Origin: Bog-532 sp963805255
GTDB lineage: Bacteria; Actinomycetota; Actinomycetes; Streptosporangiales; Streptosporangiaceae
Assembly (NCBI GenBank): GCA_963805255.1
Contig: CAWDTK010000011.1
Coordinates: 62,001-126,000, forward strand
Length of the DNA stretch: 64,000 nucleotides
Direction of reading: 5' to 3'
Positions within the stretch are counted from its first letter, which is position 1, and every line of letters begins with the position of its first letter. Positions 48,719 to 57,121 of this stretch are shown here, piece by piece. The notes beneath the pieces were generated by a model, which worked only from the letters and a program-made list of their open reading frames with translations, had not been told where the DNA came from and searched no databases. The translations under genes were made by a program, and so were the position numbers.

Positions 48719-49480
48719 GTGCAGATATCGGACAATGTGGCCCTGGTGACCGGTGGCGCTTCGGGGCTCGGCCTGGCTACGGTGCGGGAACTGCACGCTC
48801 ACGGGGCCCGGGTGATCATCCTCGACCTCCCGTCGTCGCAGGGCAAGACGATCGCGGCGGAACTCGGCGACCGGGCCGTGTTCGCGCCCGGCGACGTGAC
48901 CTCGCCGGACAGCGTGTCCGCCGCCCTGGACGCCGCAGGGGAGCCGGGCACCCTGCGCATCACGGTGAACTGCGCCGGGATCGGCAGCGGCATCCGGACG
49001 GTCGGCAAGAGCGGGCCGTTCCCGCTGGATGCCTTCACCAAGGTGATCAACGTCAACCTGATCGGCACCTTCAACGTCATCCGGCTGGCCGCCGAGCGGA
49101 TCAGCCAGGCCCCCGACGCCGGCGGGGAGCGCGGCGTGATCGTCAACACCGCCTCGGTCGCCGCGTTCGACGGCCAGATCGGGCAGGCCGCCTACTCCGC
49201 GTCCAAGGGCGGCATCGTCGGCATGACCCTGCCGATCGCCCGTGACCTGGCCGGCCTGAAGATCCGTGTGGTCACGATCGCGCCGGGCCTGTTCCGCACG
49301 CCGCTGCTCGCCGGGCTGCCACCGGAGGCCATCGCCTCCCTCGGCGCCCAGGTGCCGCACCCCTCCCGGCTCGGCGACCCGGCCGAGTTCGCCGCACTGG
49401 CCCGGCACATTGTGGAGAACCCCATGCTCAACGGGGAGACCATCCGGCTCGACGGCGCCATCCGGATGAGCCCGCAGTGA
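48719..49480 (+). CDS. Short-chain dehydrogenase (3-hydroxyacyl-CoA dehydrogenase type 2-like)
   Basis: A 253-residue SDR. Cofactor site VALVTGGASGLGLATVREL and DLP at the NAD-selecting strand; NAG-type VNCAGIGSG; catalytic Ser in NTASVAAFDGQ and Tyr-Lys in AAYSASKGGIVGMTLPIARDL. The C-terminal HPSRLGDPAEFAALARHIVENPMLNGETIRLDGAIRM is close to human HSD17B10-type enzymes, which oxidise 3-hydroxyacyl-CoA or steroids. The GTG at 48719 (eight bases after GGAGG) is chosen over the GTG at 48710. The CoA-transferase gene follows. Confidence 0.93.
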   Translation: MQISDNVALVTGGASGLGLATVRELHAHGARVIILDLPSSQGKTIAAELGDRAVFAPGDVTSPDSVSAALDAAGEPGTLRITVNCAGIGSGIRTVGKSGPFPLDAFTKVINVNLIGTFNVIRLAAERISQAPDAGGERGVIVNTASVAAFDGQIGQAAYSASKGGIVGMTLPIARDLAGLKIRVVTIAPGLFRTPLLAGLPPEAIASLGAQVPHPSRLGDPAEFAALARHIVENPMLNGETIRLDGAIRMSPQ

Positions 49481-49573
49481 CCCTGGAGACCTAGAGGACG
49501 CTGATTGCGACCGTGGTGCAGAAGGGCATCGTGCACAGCAGCCGGCCCCGGGTATAGCCGAAAGGAGCGCTCC

Positions 49574-50671
49574 ATGTCAGGTCCGCTGCACGGGCTGCGG
49601 GTGGTCGAACTCGCCGGGATCGGCCCGGCGCCGCACGCGGCGATGATCCTCGCCGACCTGGGCGCCGACGTGGTGCGGGTGGACCGCCCGGTCGCGGCGA
49701 GCTTCGGCCTGGCCGGGGACGGGCCCGACCACCTGCTGCGCAACCGCCGGTCGGTGACGGCTGATCTCAAGACGGACAGCGGCCGGGATCTCGTGCTGCG
49801 CCTGGCGGCCAGGGCCGACGTGCTGCTGGAAGGCCTCCGGCCGGGGGTGGCCGAACGGCTCGGCGTGGGACCGGAGCACTGTCACCCGGTCAATCCCCGG
49901 CTCGTCTACGGCCGGATGACCGGATGGGGACAGGACGGCCCGATGGCGTCGCGCGCCGGGCACGACCTCAACTACATCTCGCTGACCGGCGCCCTGCACG
50001 CGATGGGCCCGGCCGACCGCCCGCCGCCGGTGCCGCTTAACCTGGTCGGCGACTTCGGCGGCGGCTCCCTGTTCCTGGTCGCCGGGATACTCGCCGCGCT
50101 GTGGGAACGCGAGCGCTCCGGCGAGGGCCAGGTGGTGGACGCGGCCATGGTCGACGGCGCCGGCGTGCTGATGCAGATGATGTGGGCGTTCCGTGGCGTA
50201 GGCACCTGGAGCGACGACCGCGACGCGAACCTGCTGGATGGGGCCGCGCCGTTCTACGCCACCTACACCTGCGCGGACGGCCGGTGGATCGCGGTGGCCC
50301 CGCTCGAGCCCCGGTCCTACGCCCAGTTCCTGGCGGGCCTGGGCATCGCGGACGAGGACCTGCCCGCCCCGGGTGACCGGTCCGGCTGGCCCCGGCTGCG
50401 GGCCCGGTTCACCGAAGTGATCGCCAGCCGGGCGCGCGACGAATGGACGCAGATCTTCACCGGCACCGACGCGTGCGTGACCCCGGTGCTGTCGTTCGGC
50501 GAGGTGAGCTCGCATCCGCACATGGCGGCCCGGGAATCGGTCATCACGATCGACGGCATCGAGCAGGCGGCGCCGGCCCCCCGGTTCTCCCGCACGCCCG
50601 CCGGCCGCCCGGCGCCTCCGCCGGCTCCCGGCGCGGACACCGAAGCGGTGCTGGCCGACTGGAAGGCCTGA
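49574..50671 (+). CDS. CaiB/BaiF CoA-transferase family protein (alpha-methylacyl-CoA racemase-like)
   Basis: A 365-residue family III CoA-transferase. GPLHGLRVVELAGIGPAPHAAMILADLGADVVRVDRP and DLKTDSGRDLVLRLAARADVLLEGLRPGVAERLG are typical. The GHDLNYISLTG segment carries the His/Asp motif of alpha-methylacyl-CoA racemases, which favours racemase over CoA-transferase activity. The ATG at 49574 has AAAGGAG upstream; the frame is open further but without support. Its 3' end overlaps the convergent LigB-like gene by about 130 bp. Confidence 0.92.
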   Translation: MSGPLHGLRVVELAGIGPAPHAAMILADLGADVVRVDRPVAASFGLAGDGPDHLLRNRRSVTADLKTDSGRDLVLRLAARADVLLEGLRPGVAERLGVGPEHCHPVNPRLVYGRMTGWGQDGPMASRAGHDLNYISLTGALHAMGPADRPPPVPLNLVGDFGGGSLFLVAGILAALWERERSGEGQVVDAAMVDGAGVLMQMMWAFRGVGTWSDDRDANLLDGAAPFYATYTCADGRWIAVAPLEPRSYAQFLAGLGIADEDLPAPGDRSGWPRLRARFTEVIASRARDEWTQIFTGTDACVTPVLSFGEVSSHPHMAARESVITIDGIEQAAPAPRFSRTPAGRPAPPPAPGADTEAVLADWKA

Positions 50672-51389
50672 CCCCGGGAACTTCTAGCTTTCTGCCCCCG
50701 CCGCTCGGTGCAGCCTCAAACTGGGCCACGAGGTAGGTCACCCCGAAGGGGGCGTCGGCGTACAGCACCTCAGTGACGGGCCGCCCGGTACCCATCGCAG
50801 CAGCCAGGACCTGCCACGCGGGGCGGCCGGTCGCCATCAGTTCCCGGGCCAGGCCGACGTCCAGCGCAGCCAGCGTGGCCAGCTCGCCGTTCCGCACGGC
50901 GCGCTCGACCCAGGCGTCAAACGGGGCGGCACGTTCATCCAGGTGACCCGGCGCGGTGAGGCTCCGGCGCGCACTGCCGTCTCCCATCACGAGCAGGGCG
51001 GCGCGGGCCGCGGACGCCGCAAGCCTGTCCCCGAGCTCGGCGCAGCCCGCCGCGGGCTCGTGCTCCCCGACCGCCTGCAGGACCCGTGGCCCGGAGTAGC
51101 CGGCCTGGTCGAGAAGCAGGGCGGCCAGCCCCAGCGAAAACGGCAAGCCCGGGGTGCCGCTGGACCCCAGTGCCGGGGCGAAGGCGGACAGGTCCAGGCG
51201 GCTCGCGGGATCCCAGCCCGCGGTCTCGGGCGCGGGCCCGGCGACGATGACGGCACCGGGATCGGCGTCAACCAGGCGGGCGGTGACTTCGGCGCAGGCT
51301 TCACGCAGGCCCGAAACGAGCGGATCACGTCCGGTCAGCTCGCGCGCCAGCAGCGGCGGGCACGGGCATAGCGCGGCACGGATGATCAC
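50544..51389 (-). CDS. Class III extradiol dioxygenase LigB-like protein
   Basis: A 281-residue frame. The first about 225 residues match a small actinobacterial group related to LigB catalytic subunits: AALCPCPPLLARELTG, VIVAGPAPETAGW, LPFSLGLAALLLDQAGYSG, ALLVMGDGSARRSLTAPGHLDERAAPFDAWV, and APFGVTYLVAQFEAA, where relatives normally end. The metal-binding His residues of true LigB enzymes are not clear, so activity is uncertain. The remaining 55 residues are read antisense through the end of the CoA-transferase gene and look like loss of a stop codon. Confidence 0.8.
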   Translation of the reverse strand: MIIRAALCPCPPLLARELTGRDPLVSGLREACAEVTARLVDADPGAVIVAGPAPETAGWDPASRLDLSAFAPALGSSGTPGLPFSLGLAALLLDQAGYSGPRVLQAVGEHEPAAGCAELGDRLAASAARAALLVMGDGSARRSLTAPGHLDERAAPFDAWVERAVRNGELATLAALDVGLARELMATGRPAWQVLAAAMGTGRPVTEVLYADAPFGVTYLVAQFEAAPSGGGRKLEVPGVRPSSRPAPLRCPRREPAEAPGGRRACGRTGGPAPPARCRRS

Positions 51390-51415
51390 CGCTGGATCTC
51401 CGCCCTGCGCATGCG

Positions 51416-52351
51416 CTAGACCAGCCCCCTCAGGACCCGGGCGGGCCGGAGATCACCCTTGATCGCCGCAACCATGTCCAGCGCCTGCCGGGTCTCGACC
51501 ACATGGTGAGCCCGGAACACCCTGGCCCCCAGCCAGCCCGCGACCGAGGTGACCGCCAGGGTGCCAGCCAGCCGGTCCTCGATGCCCGCGCCCAGCGTAT
51601 CGCCGACGAAGTCCTTGTTCGAGACGGACACCAGCACTGGCCAGCCGGTAGCGGTCATGTCGCCAAGACGGCGTGAGATTTCCAGCGAGTGCCAGGTGTT
51701 CTTGCCGAAGTCGTGCGCGGGGTCGATGAGGATGCGGGACGGGTCGACGCCGACCTGCATCGCGTGCTGCGCCAGGTTCAGTGTCCGGTCCAGTACGTCG
51801 GCCATAACATCGGCGTACGCCGCGCGGAACACGCGGGTACGCGGTTGCAGCCCGCCCGCATGTGAGCACACCAGGCCAGCGCCGAATTCGGCCGCGACCT
51901 CGGCCAGCTTCGGATCCCAGCCGCTCCAGGTGTCATTGAGCAGGTCCGCACCCGCCGCGCAGGCAGCCCGGCCGACTTCGTTCCGCCACGTGTCGACGCT
52001 GATGACCAGGCTGGGGTAGGCGTCGCGTACCGCCAAGATGAACGGGACCGTGCGCCCGATCTCCTCATCCACCGTCACATCGGCACCGGGTTTGGCGGGT
52101 ACCCCGCCGATATCGACGATGTCCGCGCCCTCGGCGACCACGGTGTGCACCCGTTCCAGCGCGGCTGCCTCGTCCCACGTGATGCCGGGCCGGTAAAACG
52201 AGTCGGGGGTCCGGTTGACGATGGCCATGACCAGCAGCGTGCCCGGGGCGAATACCTGATGGCCGAGCCGCAGCAGCCCCGGCTCGCGCCACAGCCCCGA
52301 TGGGCCGCCCGGGTCCGGGAGGCCTGGCGGGCCCAGCGGGCTCGCCTGCAT
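51416..52351 (-). CDS. folP: Dihydropteroate synthase-like protein (FolP2 type)
   Basis: A 311-residue TIM-barrel protein of the DHPS family. Motifs: LLVMAIVNRTPDSFYRPGITWDEA, GADIVDIGGVPAKPGADVTVDEEI, LVISVDTWRNEVGRAACAAGADLLNDTWSGWD, ILIDPAHDFGKNTWHSLEISRRL, VLVSVSNKDFVGDTLG. It resembles mycobacterial FolP2 rather than FolP1 (for example SNKDF in place of the usual SRK). FolP2 proteins lack proven folate activity, so the product is uncertain. It starts 3 bp after the acyl-CoA dehydrogenase stop. Confidence 0.88.
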   Translation of the reverse strand: MQASPLGPPGLPDPGGPSGLWREPGLLRLGHQVFAPGTLLVMAIVNRTPDSFYRPGITWDEAAALERVHTVVAEGADIVDIGGVPAKPGADVTVDEEIGRTVPFILAVRDAYPSLVISVDTWRNEVGRAACAAGADLLNDTWSGWDPKLAEVAAEFGAGLVCSHAGGLQPRTRVFRAAYADVMADVLDRTLNLAQHAMQVGVDPSRILIDPAHDFGKNTWHSLEISRRLGDMTATGWPVLVSVSNKDFVGDTLGAGIEDRLAGTLAVTSVAGWLGARVFRAHHVVETRQALDMVAAIKGDLRPARVLRGLV

Positions 52352-52354
52352 GGA

Positions 52355-53524
52355 TCACCCTTGCCTTCGGTCGTTACCCTGGGCCCGGCGCAGGGCCCGC
52401 GCGATGACCATGCGCTGGATCTGGTTCGTACCCTCGAAAATCTGCGGCACCTTAGCTTCCCGCATGTACCGCTCGACGGGGAAGTCGCGGCTGTAGCCCG
52501 CGCCGCCGAGCACCTGCACCGCGTCCGTGGTCACGCGCATGGCCATGTCGGTGGCCACCAGCTTCGCGATCGAGGCCTGGCGGTGGAAGGGCAGGCCCCG
52601 GTCCCGGCGGCGCGCCGCCTCCAGGTAGGTCGCGCGGGCCGACTCCACCCCGGCCGCCATGTCCGCCAGCAGGAACTCCAGGCCCTGGAACTCGATGATG
52701 GGCCGGCCGAACTGGATGCGCTGGGCCGCGTAGGCAACGGCCTCGTCCAGCGCCGCCTGGGCCAGGCCGACCGCGCATGCGGCGATGCCGAGCCGCCCGG
52801 AATCCAGCGCCTCCAGAGCGATCTTCAGGCCCTGGCCCTCGGCACCGAGCCGCCGGCTGGCCGGGACCCGGGCCCCGTCGAAGATCAGCTGCGCGGTCGG
52901 GGAGCCGGTCAGCCCCATCTTGTGCTCCAGCGCGCCGACGATGAGCCCCGGCGTGTCCGCGTCGATCAGCAGGCAGCTGACCCCGCGCCCGCCGTCGTCG
53001 CTGGTGCGGACCATCACCGTGTAGAAGTCCGCCTGGCCGGCGTGCGTGATCCACGCCTTCGTTCCGCTGAGGAGGTAGTCCTCGCCCGCCGGCACGGCAC
53101 GGGCGGACAGCGCCGCCGCGTCCGAGCCCGCCTGCGGCTCCGACAGCGCGTACGCGCCGAGCAGGTCACCGGCCAGCATCGCGGGCAGCCATTCCGCGCG
53201 CTGTTCGCCGCGGCCGAACCGGGCCAGCGGGTAGCACGCCATCGTGTGCACCGACAGCCCGACCGCGACCGTCATCCACGCCGCGGCCAGTTCCTCCAGG
53301 ACCTGGAGGTAGACCTCGTGGCTGACGCCGCCGCCGCCCCAGCGTTCCGCGTACGGCAGGCCCAGCAGCCCGCTCTTGCCCAGCAGGCGGAACTTCTCCC
53401 GCGGGAACCGGCTCTCGGCCTCACACTGGCTGGCCAGCGGCTTCAGCTCGGATACAGCGATCTCGTGCGCCACCGCCACAAGTTCCTCAGCCTCGGCGCT
53501 GGGCAGCATCCGCTCGACCGGCAT
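52355..53524 (-). CDS. Acyl-CoA dehydrogenase
   Basis: A 389-residue flavoprotein introducing an alpha-beta double bond into acyl-CoA. Motifs: GLPYAERWGGGGVSHEVYLQVLEEL, AYALSEPQAGSDAAAL (FAD-binding), GTKAWITHAGQADFYTV, LGIAACAVGLAQAALDEAVAYAAQRIQFG, QVLGGAGYSRDFPVERYMREAKVPQIFEGTNQIQRMVIARAL with the catalytic Glu in IFEGTNQIQ. It lies 9 bp after gltX and 3 bp before folP, so it belongs to that unit. The acyl-CoA substrate cannot be told. Confidence 0.93.
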   Translation of the reverse strand: MPVERMLPSAEAEELVAVAHEIAVSELKPLASQCEAESRFPREKFRLLGKSGLLGLPYAERWGGGGVSHEVYLQVLEELAAAWMTVAVGLSVHTMACYPLARFGRGEQRAEWLPAMLAGDLLGAYALSEPQAGSDAAALSARAVPAGEDYLLSGTKAWITHAGQADFYTVMVRTSDDGGRGVSCLLIDADTPGLIVGALEHKMGLTGSPTAQLIFDGARVPASRRLGAEGQGLKIALEALDSGRLGIAACAVGLAQAALDEAVAYAAQRIQFGRPIIEFQGLEFLLADMAAGVESARATYLEAARRRDRGLPFHRQASIAKLVATDMAMRVTTDAVQVLGGAGYSRDFPVERYMREAKVPQIFEGTNQIQRMVIARALRRAQGNDRRQG

Positions 53525-53533
53525 AACGCCAGC

Positions 53534-55186
53534 TTAACCGGGCGGGCCTACGACTCCCCTGACCCGCCGCAGGACCTCATCGGCGCCCAGCACCCCGGCG
53601 ACGGCGGCGAGGTCGGGGCTGCGGGTCGTCCCGGTCAGCAGCACCCGGATGACCTGCGACGCATCCCGGATCGAGCCCCGGTAATTCCCGGGGTCCTGCT
53701 TGTAGGCCTTCTGGCTGGGCGCGAACCCGAGCTGGGCGGCCAATTCGCGAATCTGCCCGAACCACTCCGTGTCCGCTGACGGCGGCTGATACCGGCTCGC
53801 AAACATATCGGCCACCGAACGAACCGTCCCAGGGTCCAGCCCGCCGAATCGGTCATCCGCGGCGTCGGCCACCGGGGCGTAGAGCTCGGCGAAGAAGTAC
53901 CCGTACACGGTCCGGAAGTCGGCCCACTTCCGCAGGTCCTTCCGCGGGTTGGGGACGCCCTCGCGTTCGATGGCCAGCGCCCGCAGCGCCAGGTCCGGCT
54001 CCGCGGCCAGGACCTTTGCCAGCGGCGGGTCATAGGCCTGCGCCCAGGTGGTGACCTGGGCGAGGATGCCGGAGGCGGGCAGGGTGGCGATGAAGTCGGC
54101 GCTGATGTCGTCGAGCTTGACCAGGTCCGCCAGCGGCCCGGCCGCGCCGAAGTCACTCAGCTTGATCGGGGTGGCCAGCGCCTCGCGCAGGGGCAGTTCG
54201 GCCAGCTTCCCGTTGGCCAGGCCGCGCAGGTAGTACTGCACCGCCTCGGCCGGGTAGCCCTGCTCGATGTAGAAGCCGACGCTGGCTTCCGGGTCCCTGC
54301 GCTTGGACAGCTTGCGGCGGCTGCCGCCGTCCTGCTTCATCAGCGGGGCGACGTGCGCGTAGCGGACCCGGGGGAAGCCGAGCGCGTCGAACAGCTGGCG
54401 GTGCAGCGGCACCGAGGAGATCCATTCGTCGCCCCGGACGACCAGGCTGACCCGCATGAGGTGGTCGTCGACCGCGTGCGCGAAGTGGTACGTGGGCAGG
54501 CGCAGCGGCTGGTCGCTGCTCTTCAGGATGACGGCGTCGTTGCGGTTGTCGTCGGCGGTTATCTCGCCGCGGATCGCGTCGGTGTAGCTGACCCGGGACC
54601 CGGCGGTGCCGGCCGAGCGGAACCGGACCACGTACGGGTGGCCGGCCGCGAGCCGCTCCTCGACCTGGGCCGCCGGGGCGTCCCGCCAGATCGCCCACGG
54701 CCCGTAGTAGCCGGGCACCGCGCCCGCGGCCCGCTGGCGGGCGCTGATGTCCGCCAGCTCGGCCTTGGTGGCGAAGCACAGGTACGCCCTGTCCTGGCGG
54801 AGCAGCCCGCGCACGTACGTCAGGTAGATCTCCGCGCGGCTCGACTGGACGTACGGGCCGTAATGCCCGTTCAGGTCGTCTTCCTGCGGGCTGATCGAGA
54901 AGTACGTCAGCGCGGCCGCGAACTGGTCGACGGCGCCCCCGGTGACCCGGGCCTGGTCGGTATCCTCGATCCGCAGCAGGTAGGTACCGCCCGAATGCAG
55001 CGCGATGTCCGCGTCGATGATCGCCACATAGACCCCGCCGATGTGCAGGTAACCGGTCGGGCTGGGCGAGAACCGGGTGACTTCGGCCCCGGCGGGCAGC
55101 TCGCGCGGCGGGTACCGCTTCTCCCAGGCGTCCGGGCCGGGCAGGCCCGCCGGGAACAGCGAGTCGATCAGGGCGTGGCTGAGCAT
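53534..55186 (-). CDS. gltX: Glutamyl-tRNA synthetase, clostridial-type paralogue
   Basis: A 550-residue class I synthetase. The ATP site is in RFSPSPTGYLHIGGVYVAIIDADIALHSGGTYLLRIEDTDQAR (HIGH equivalent HIGG) and the KMSKS equivalent is RRKLSKRRDPEAS. TYHFAHAVDDHLMRVSLVVRGDEWISSVPLHRQLFDALGF and the FYIEQGYPAEAVQYYLRGL segment fit the GluRS group typical of Clostridia rather than the usual actinobacterial enzyme. A helical anticodon-binding part follows. It is packed between a HAD phosphatase and an acyl-CoA dehydrogenase gene, so a specialised role (charging for a biosynthetic pathway, or a resistance copy) is possible. Whether a standard gltX exists elsewhere cannot be seen. Confidence 0.9.
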   Translation of the reverse strand: MLSHALIDSLFPAGLPGPDAWEKRYPPRELPAGAEVTRFSPSPTGYLHIGGVYVAIIDADIALHSGGTYLLRIEDTDQARVTGGAVDQFAAALTYFSISPQEDDLNGHYGPYVQSSRAEIYLTYVRGLLRQDRAYLCFATKAELADISARQRAAGAVPGYYGPWAIWRDAPAAQVEERLAAGHPYVVRFRSAGTAGSRVSYTDAIRGEITADDNRNDAVILKSSDQPLRLPTYHFAHAVDDHLMRVSLVVRGDEWISSVPLHRQLFDALGFPRVRYAHVAPLMKQDGGSRRKLSKRRDPEASVGFYIEQGYPAEAVQYYLRGLANGKLAELPLREALATPIKLSDFGAAGPLADLVKLDDISADFIATLPASGILAQVTTWAQAYDPPLAKVLAAEPDLALRALAIEREGVPNPRKDLRKWADFRTVYGYFFAELYAPVADAADDRFGGLDPGTVRSVADMFASRYQPPSADTEWFGQIRELAAQLGFAPSQKAYKQDPGNYRGSIRDASQVIRVLLTGTTRSPDLAAVAGVLGADEVLRRVRGVVGPPG

Positions 55187-55250
55187 GGGCAGGCAGCTCC
55201 ATCAAAGACGGACGACAGGTCAGCCTACCGGTTGAGCGGCACGCACGGCC

Positions 55251-55985
55251 TCAGGTCAGGCCCAGGATCTCCAGCAGGTCGCGCAGATCGGTGATCGTGT
55301 AGTCGGGCACACAGCCCAGGTACGCCTTCGTTCCCTGGTCGGAGTCGAACATCACGGTCGTCATGCCGGCCTCCCGGGCCCCGAAGATGTCCCGGTGCAT
55401 GTCGTTGCCGACGTACAGGGCATTCCCGGCGGCCACGTTCATCCCGTCAAGTGCGAACTGGAAGAGCCGCCGGTCGGGTTTGCGATAGCCGTAATCGCCG
55501 GAAACGATGATCGGGTCGAAGTAGCCGAGCAGGCCGACCCTGTGCATTTCGGCCCGCGCGTAGGCGCTCTGCGCGTCGGTGACGATGGCGAGCGGGTAGC
55601 GCTCGCGCAGCACGTCGAGCACCCGGCGCACGTGCGGGTACAGACGCAGACGGCGGCGCGAGATGCCGCGCGACATCTCCGCCAGGAACAGGGGCATCTG
55701 CTCGATTTTCCCGGCTGGCAGGCTGCGGGTGAAATCCGTCGCATGCCCGTCGATGATGCTGCGCCAGATGCCGACGGCATCGTATTCGGGATGCTGCTCC
55801 GGGCTCGCGTGCTGCTGCTCCTTCAAGATCTGGAAATACAGATCGCGAACTTGCTCGCGGTTCACGTGTATGCCCTGGTAGGCGAGGAAGTGCGCGGCAG
55901 CCCGGAAGACCTGATCCATGCCCTCCTCGGTCAGCATCCGCACCAAGGTGCCGTTGACGTCGAAGCCGACCGCTTGAATGTCCAT
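55251..55985 (-). CDS. HAD-superfamily hydrolase
   Basis: A 244-residue HAD phosphatase. Motif I is in IQAVGFDVNGTLVRM (nucleophile Asp; the second Asp is replaced by Asn in DVNGT, which argues against classic phosphatase action unless another mechanism applies). Motif II is PLAIVTDAQSAYARAEM, the Lys in SGDYGYRKPDRRLFQFAL, and motif III ALYVGNDMHRDIFGAREAGMTTVMF. A helical cap lies between motifs I and II. The ATG at 55985 is chosen by homology; no strong Shine-Dalgarno is seen. It lies 62 bp after the APH kinase and 64 bp before gltX. Confidence 0.87.
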   Translation of the reverse strand: MDIQAVGFDVNGTLVRMLTEEGMDQVFRAAAHFLAYQGIHVNREQVRDLYFQILKEQQHASPEQHPEYDAVGIWRSIIDGHATDFTRSLPAGKIEQMPLFLAEMSRGISRRRLRLYPHVRRVLDVLRERYPLAIVTDAQSAYARAEMHRVGLLGYFDPIIVSGDYGYRKPDRRLFQFALDGMNVAAGNALYVGNDMHRDIFGAREAGMTTVMFDSDQGTKAYLGCVPDYTITDLRDLLEILGLT

Positions 55986-56047
55986 GGTGGGCTGGTGATG
56001 CCCCCGCATCGGCATTCGCAATCGTGACGCCGCCGGGATCGAGGCGG

Positions 56048-57031
56048 TCAGCCGGCTCGGAGCAGCTTCTTCGCCCGTGCGACGAGCCGCCCGCCGTAGA
56101 CCCGGCCAATGTAGTCGTTGCGTGCGATCCGCAGCAGGTTAGACGCCATGTAGTACGGCAGGCGTGCGGTGGTCGATTCGAACGTGCGCTGAGGGTCGGG
56201 GAAATGGCAGCTGTACTCCCAGAGGAAGTGGCCGATGAACGGCTCCGCGCGGCGCCAGTCGCGGGCGGCGCTCATGAACGCGTGCTGGAGCTCGCCTGCC
56301 ACCCGCCCTACGTCGAACATCCGGTCACCGCGCTTCATGCGTTCCAGGTCGATGGCCGCGACGTCCATGCCGTGCCCGAACAGGAAGTTCGCTGGGGTCG
56401 CGTCACCGTGCAGCCAGACCTGCCGGTCCTGCCACATCCGCGGCCGGTCTCGCCAGCAGTCGCGCAGCCAGGACAGCTCGTCGATGTCCCACTGCCCGAT
56501 CCGGTGCGCTTTCCTGAGCCGGCGGATGAGCGTGTCGAAGTACCGGCATTCGGGATCAAAGTCGACGGTGGCCCCGTTAGCGGTCCGGTTGTGCTGCGTC
56601 GCCAGGAAGTATGCCAGCGCCTTCAGCCGCCAGTAGAGGTGCCCGTCATCGCGGTACTGCGTCGCGCGCGCGATCGCATGGCTGAGTTCCTCGCCGGAAT
56701 AGTATTCGACCGCCAGCACGGCATTGATGTCGCGGCTGAGACCGAGCGGGCGAATCACATGGTGCGGGGACCCGGTCAGGTTGTAACGGCGCAGCGTCTC
56801 GAGCCCTTCGTATTCCTGGCGCGCCAGCCCGGCTGCCTTGTCGCGGTCAGCGGCGAATCTCGGGCCGTAGAATTTGCAGATGATCTTGGTGCCGCTGAAC
56901 TTTTCCTCGTAGGCGTAGACCACGTTGCTGCCGGATAGCCGGAAGACACGGAACGCCGGCCGTGGCTCACGTACCCCCAGGCGATCACGGATGATCTTTC
57001 TGACCCGATTCCATGAGTAAGCCGGTGACAC
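56048..57031 (-). CDS. Aminoglycoside-phosphotransferase-fold kinase
   Basis: A 327-residue protein of the APH/choline-kinase fold. An N-lobe with GSNVVYAYEEKFSGTKIICKFYG (Lys for ATP), the catalytic loop VWLHGDATPANFLFGHGMD (HxDxxxxN) and metal-binding IDLERMKRGDRMFDVGRVAGEL. The substrate is unknown. The GTG at 57031 is tentative: the frame stays open upstream into IS1380 DNA, no Shine-Dalgarno is seen, and the insertion sequence may have removed the native start and promoter. It heads the HAD-gltX-acyl-CoA dehydrogenase-folP-ligB run. Confidence 0.8.
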   Translation of the reverse strand: MSPAYSWNRVRKIIRDRLGVREPRPAFRVFRLSGSNVVYAYEEKFSGTKIICKFYGPRFAADRDKAAGLARQEYEGLETLRRYNLTGSPHHVIRPLGLSRDINAVLAVEYYSGEELSHAIARATQYRDDGHLYWRLKALAYFLATQHNRTANGATVDFDPECRYFDTLIRRLRKAHRIGQWDIDELSWLRDCWRDRPRMWQDRQVWLHGDATPANFLFGHGMDVAAIDLERMKRGDRMFDVGRVAGELQHAFMSAARDWRRAEPFIGHFLWEYSCHFPDPQRTFESTTARLPYYMASNLLRIARNDYIGRVYGGRLVARAKKLLRAG

Positions 57032-57121
57032 GCTCGTGTAAATGCCGATAGGTGCCGCTCTGGCCTGGGATGATGATCGCTGCCAAGTGATGACCAGCCC
57101 AGCGGAGAGGACACCTATCTG

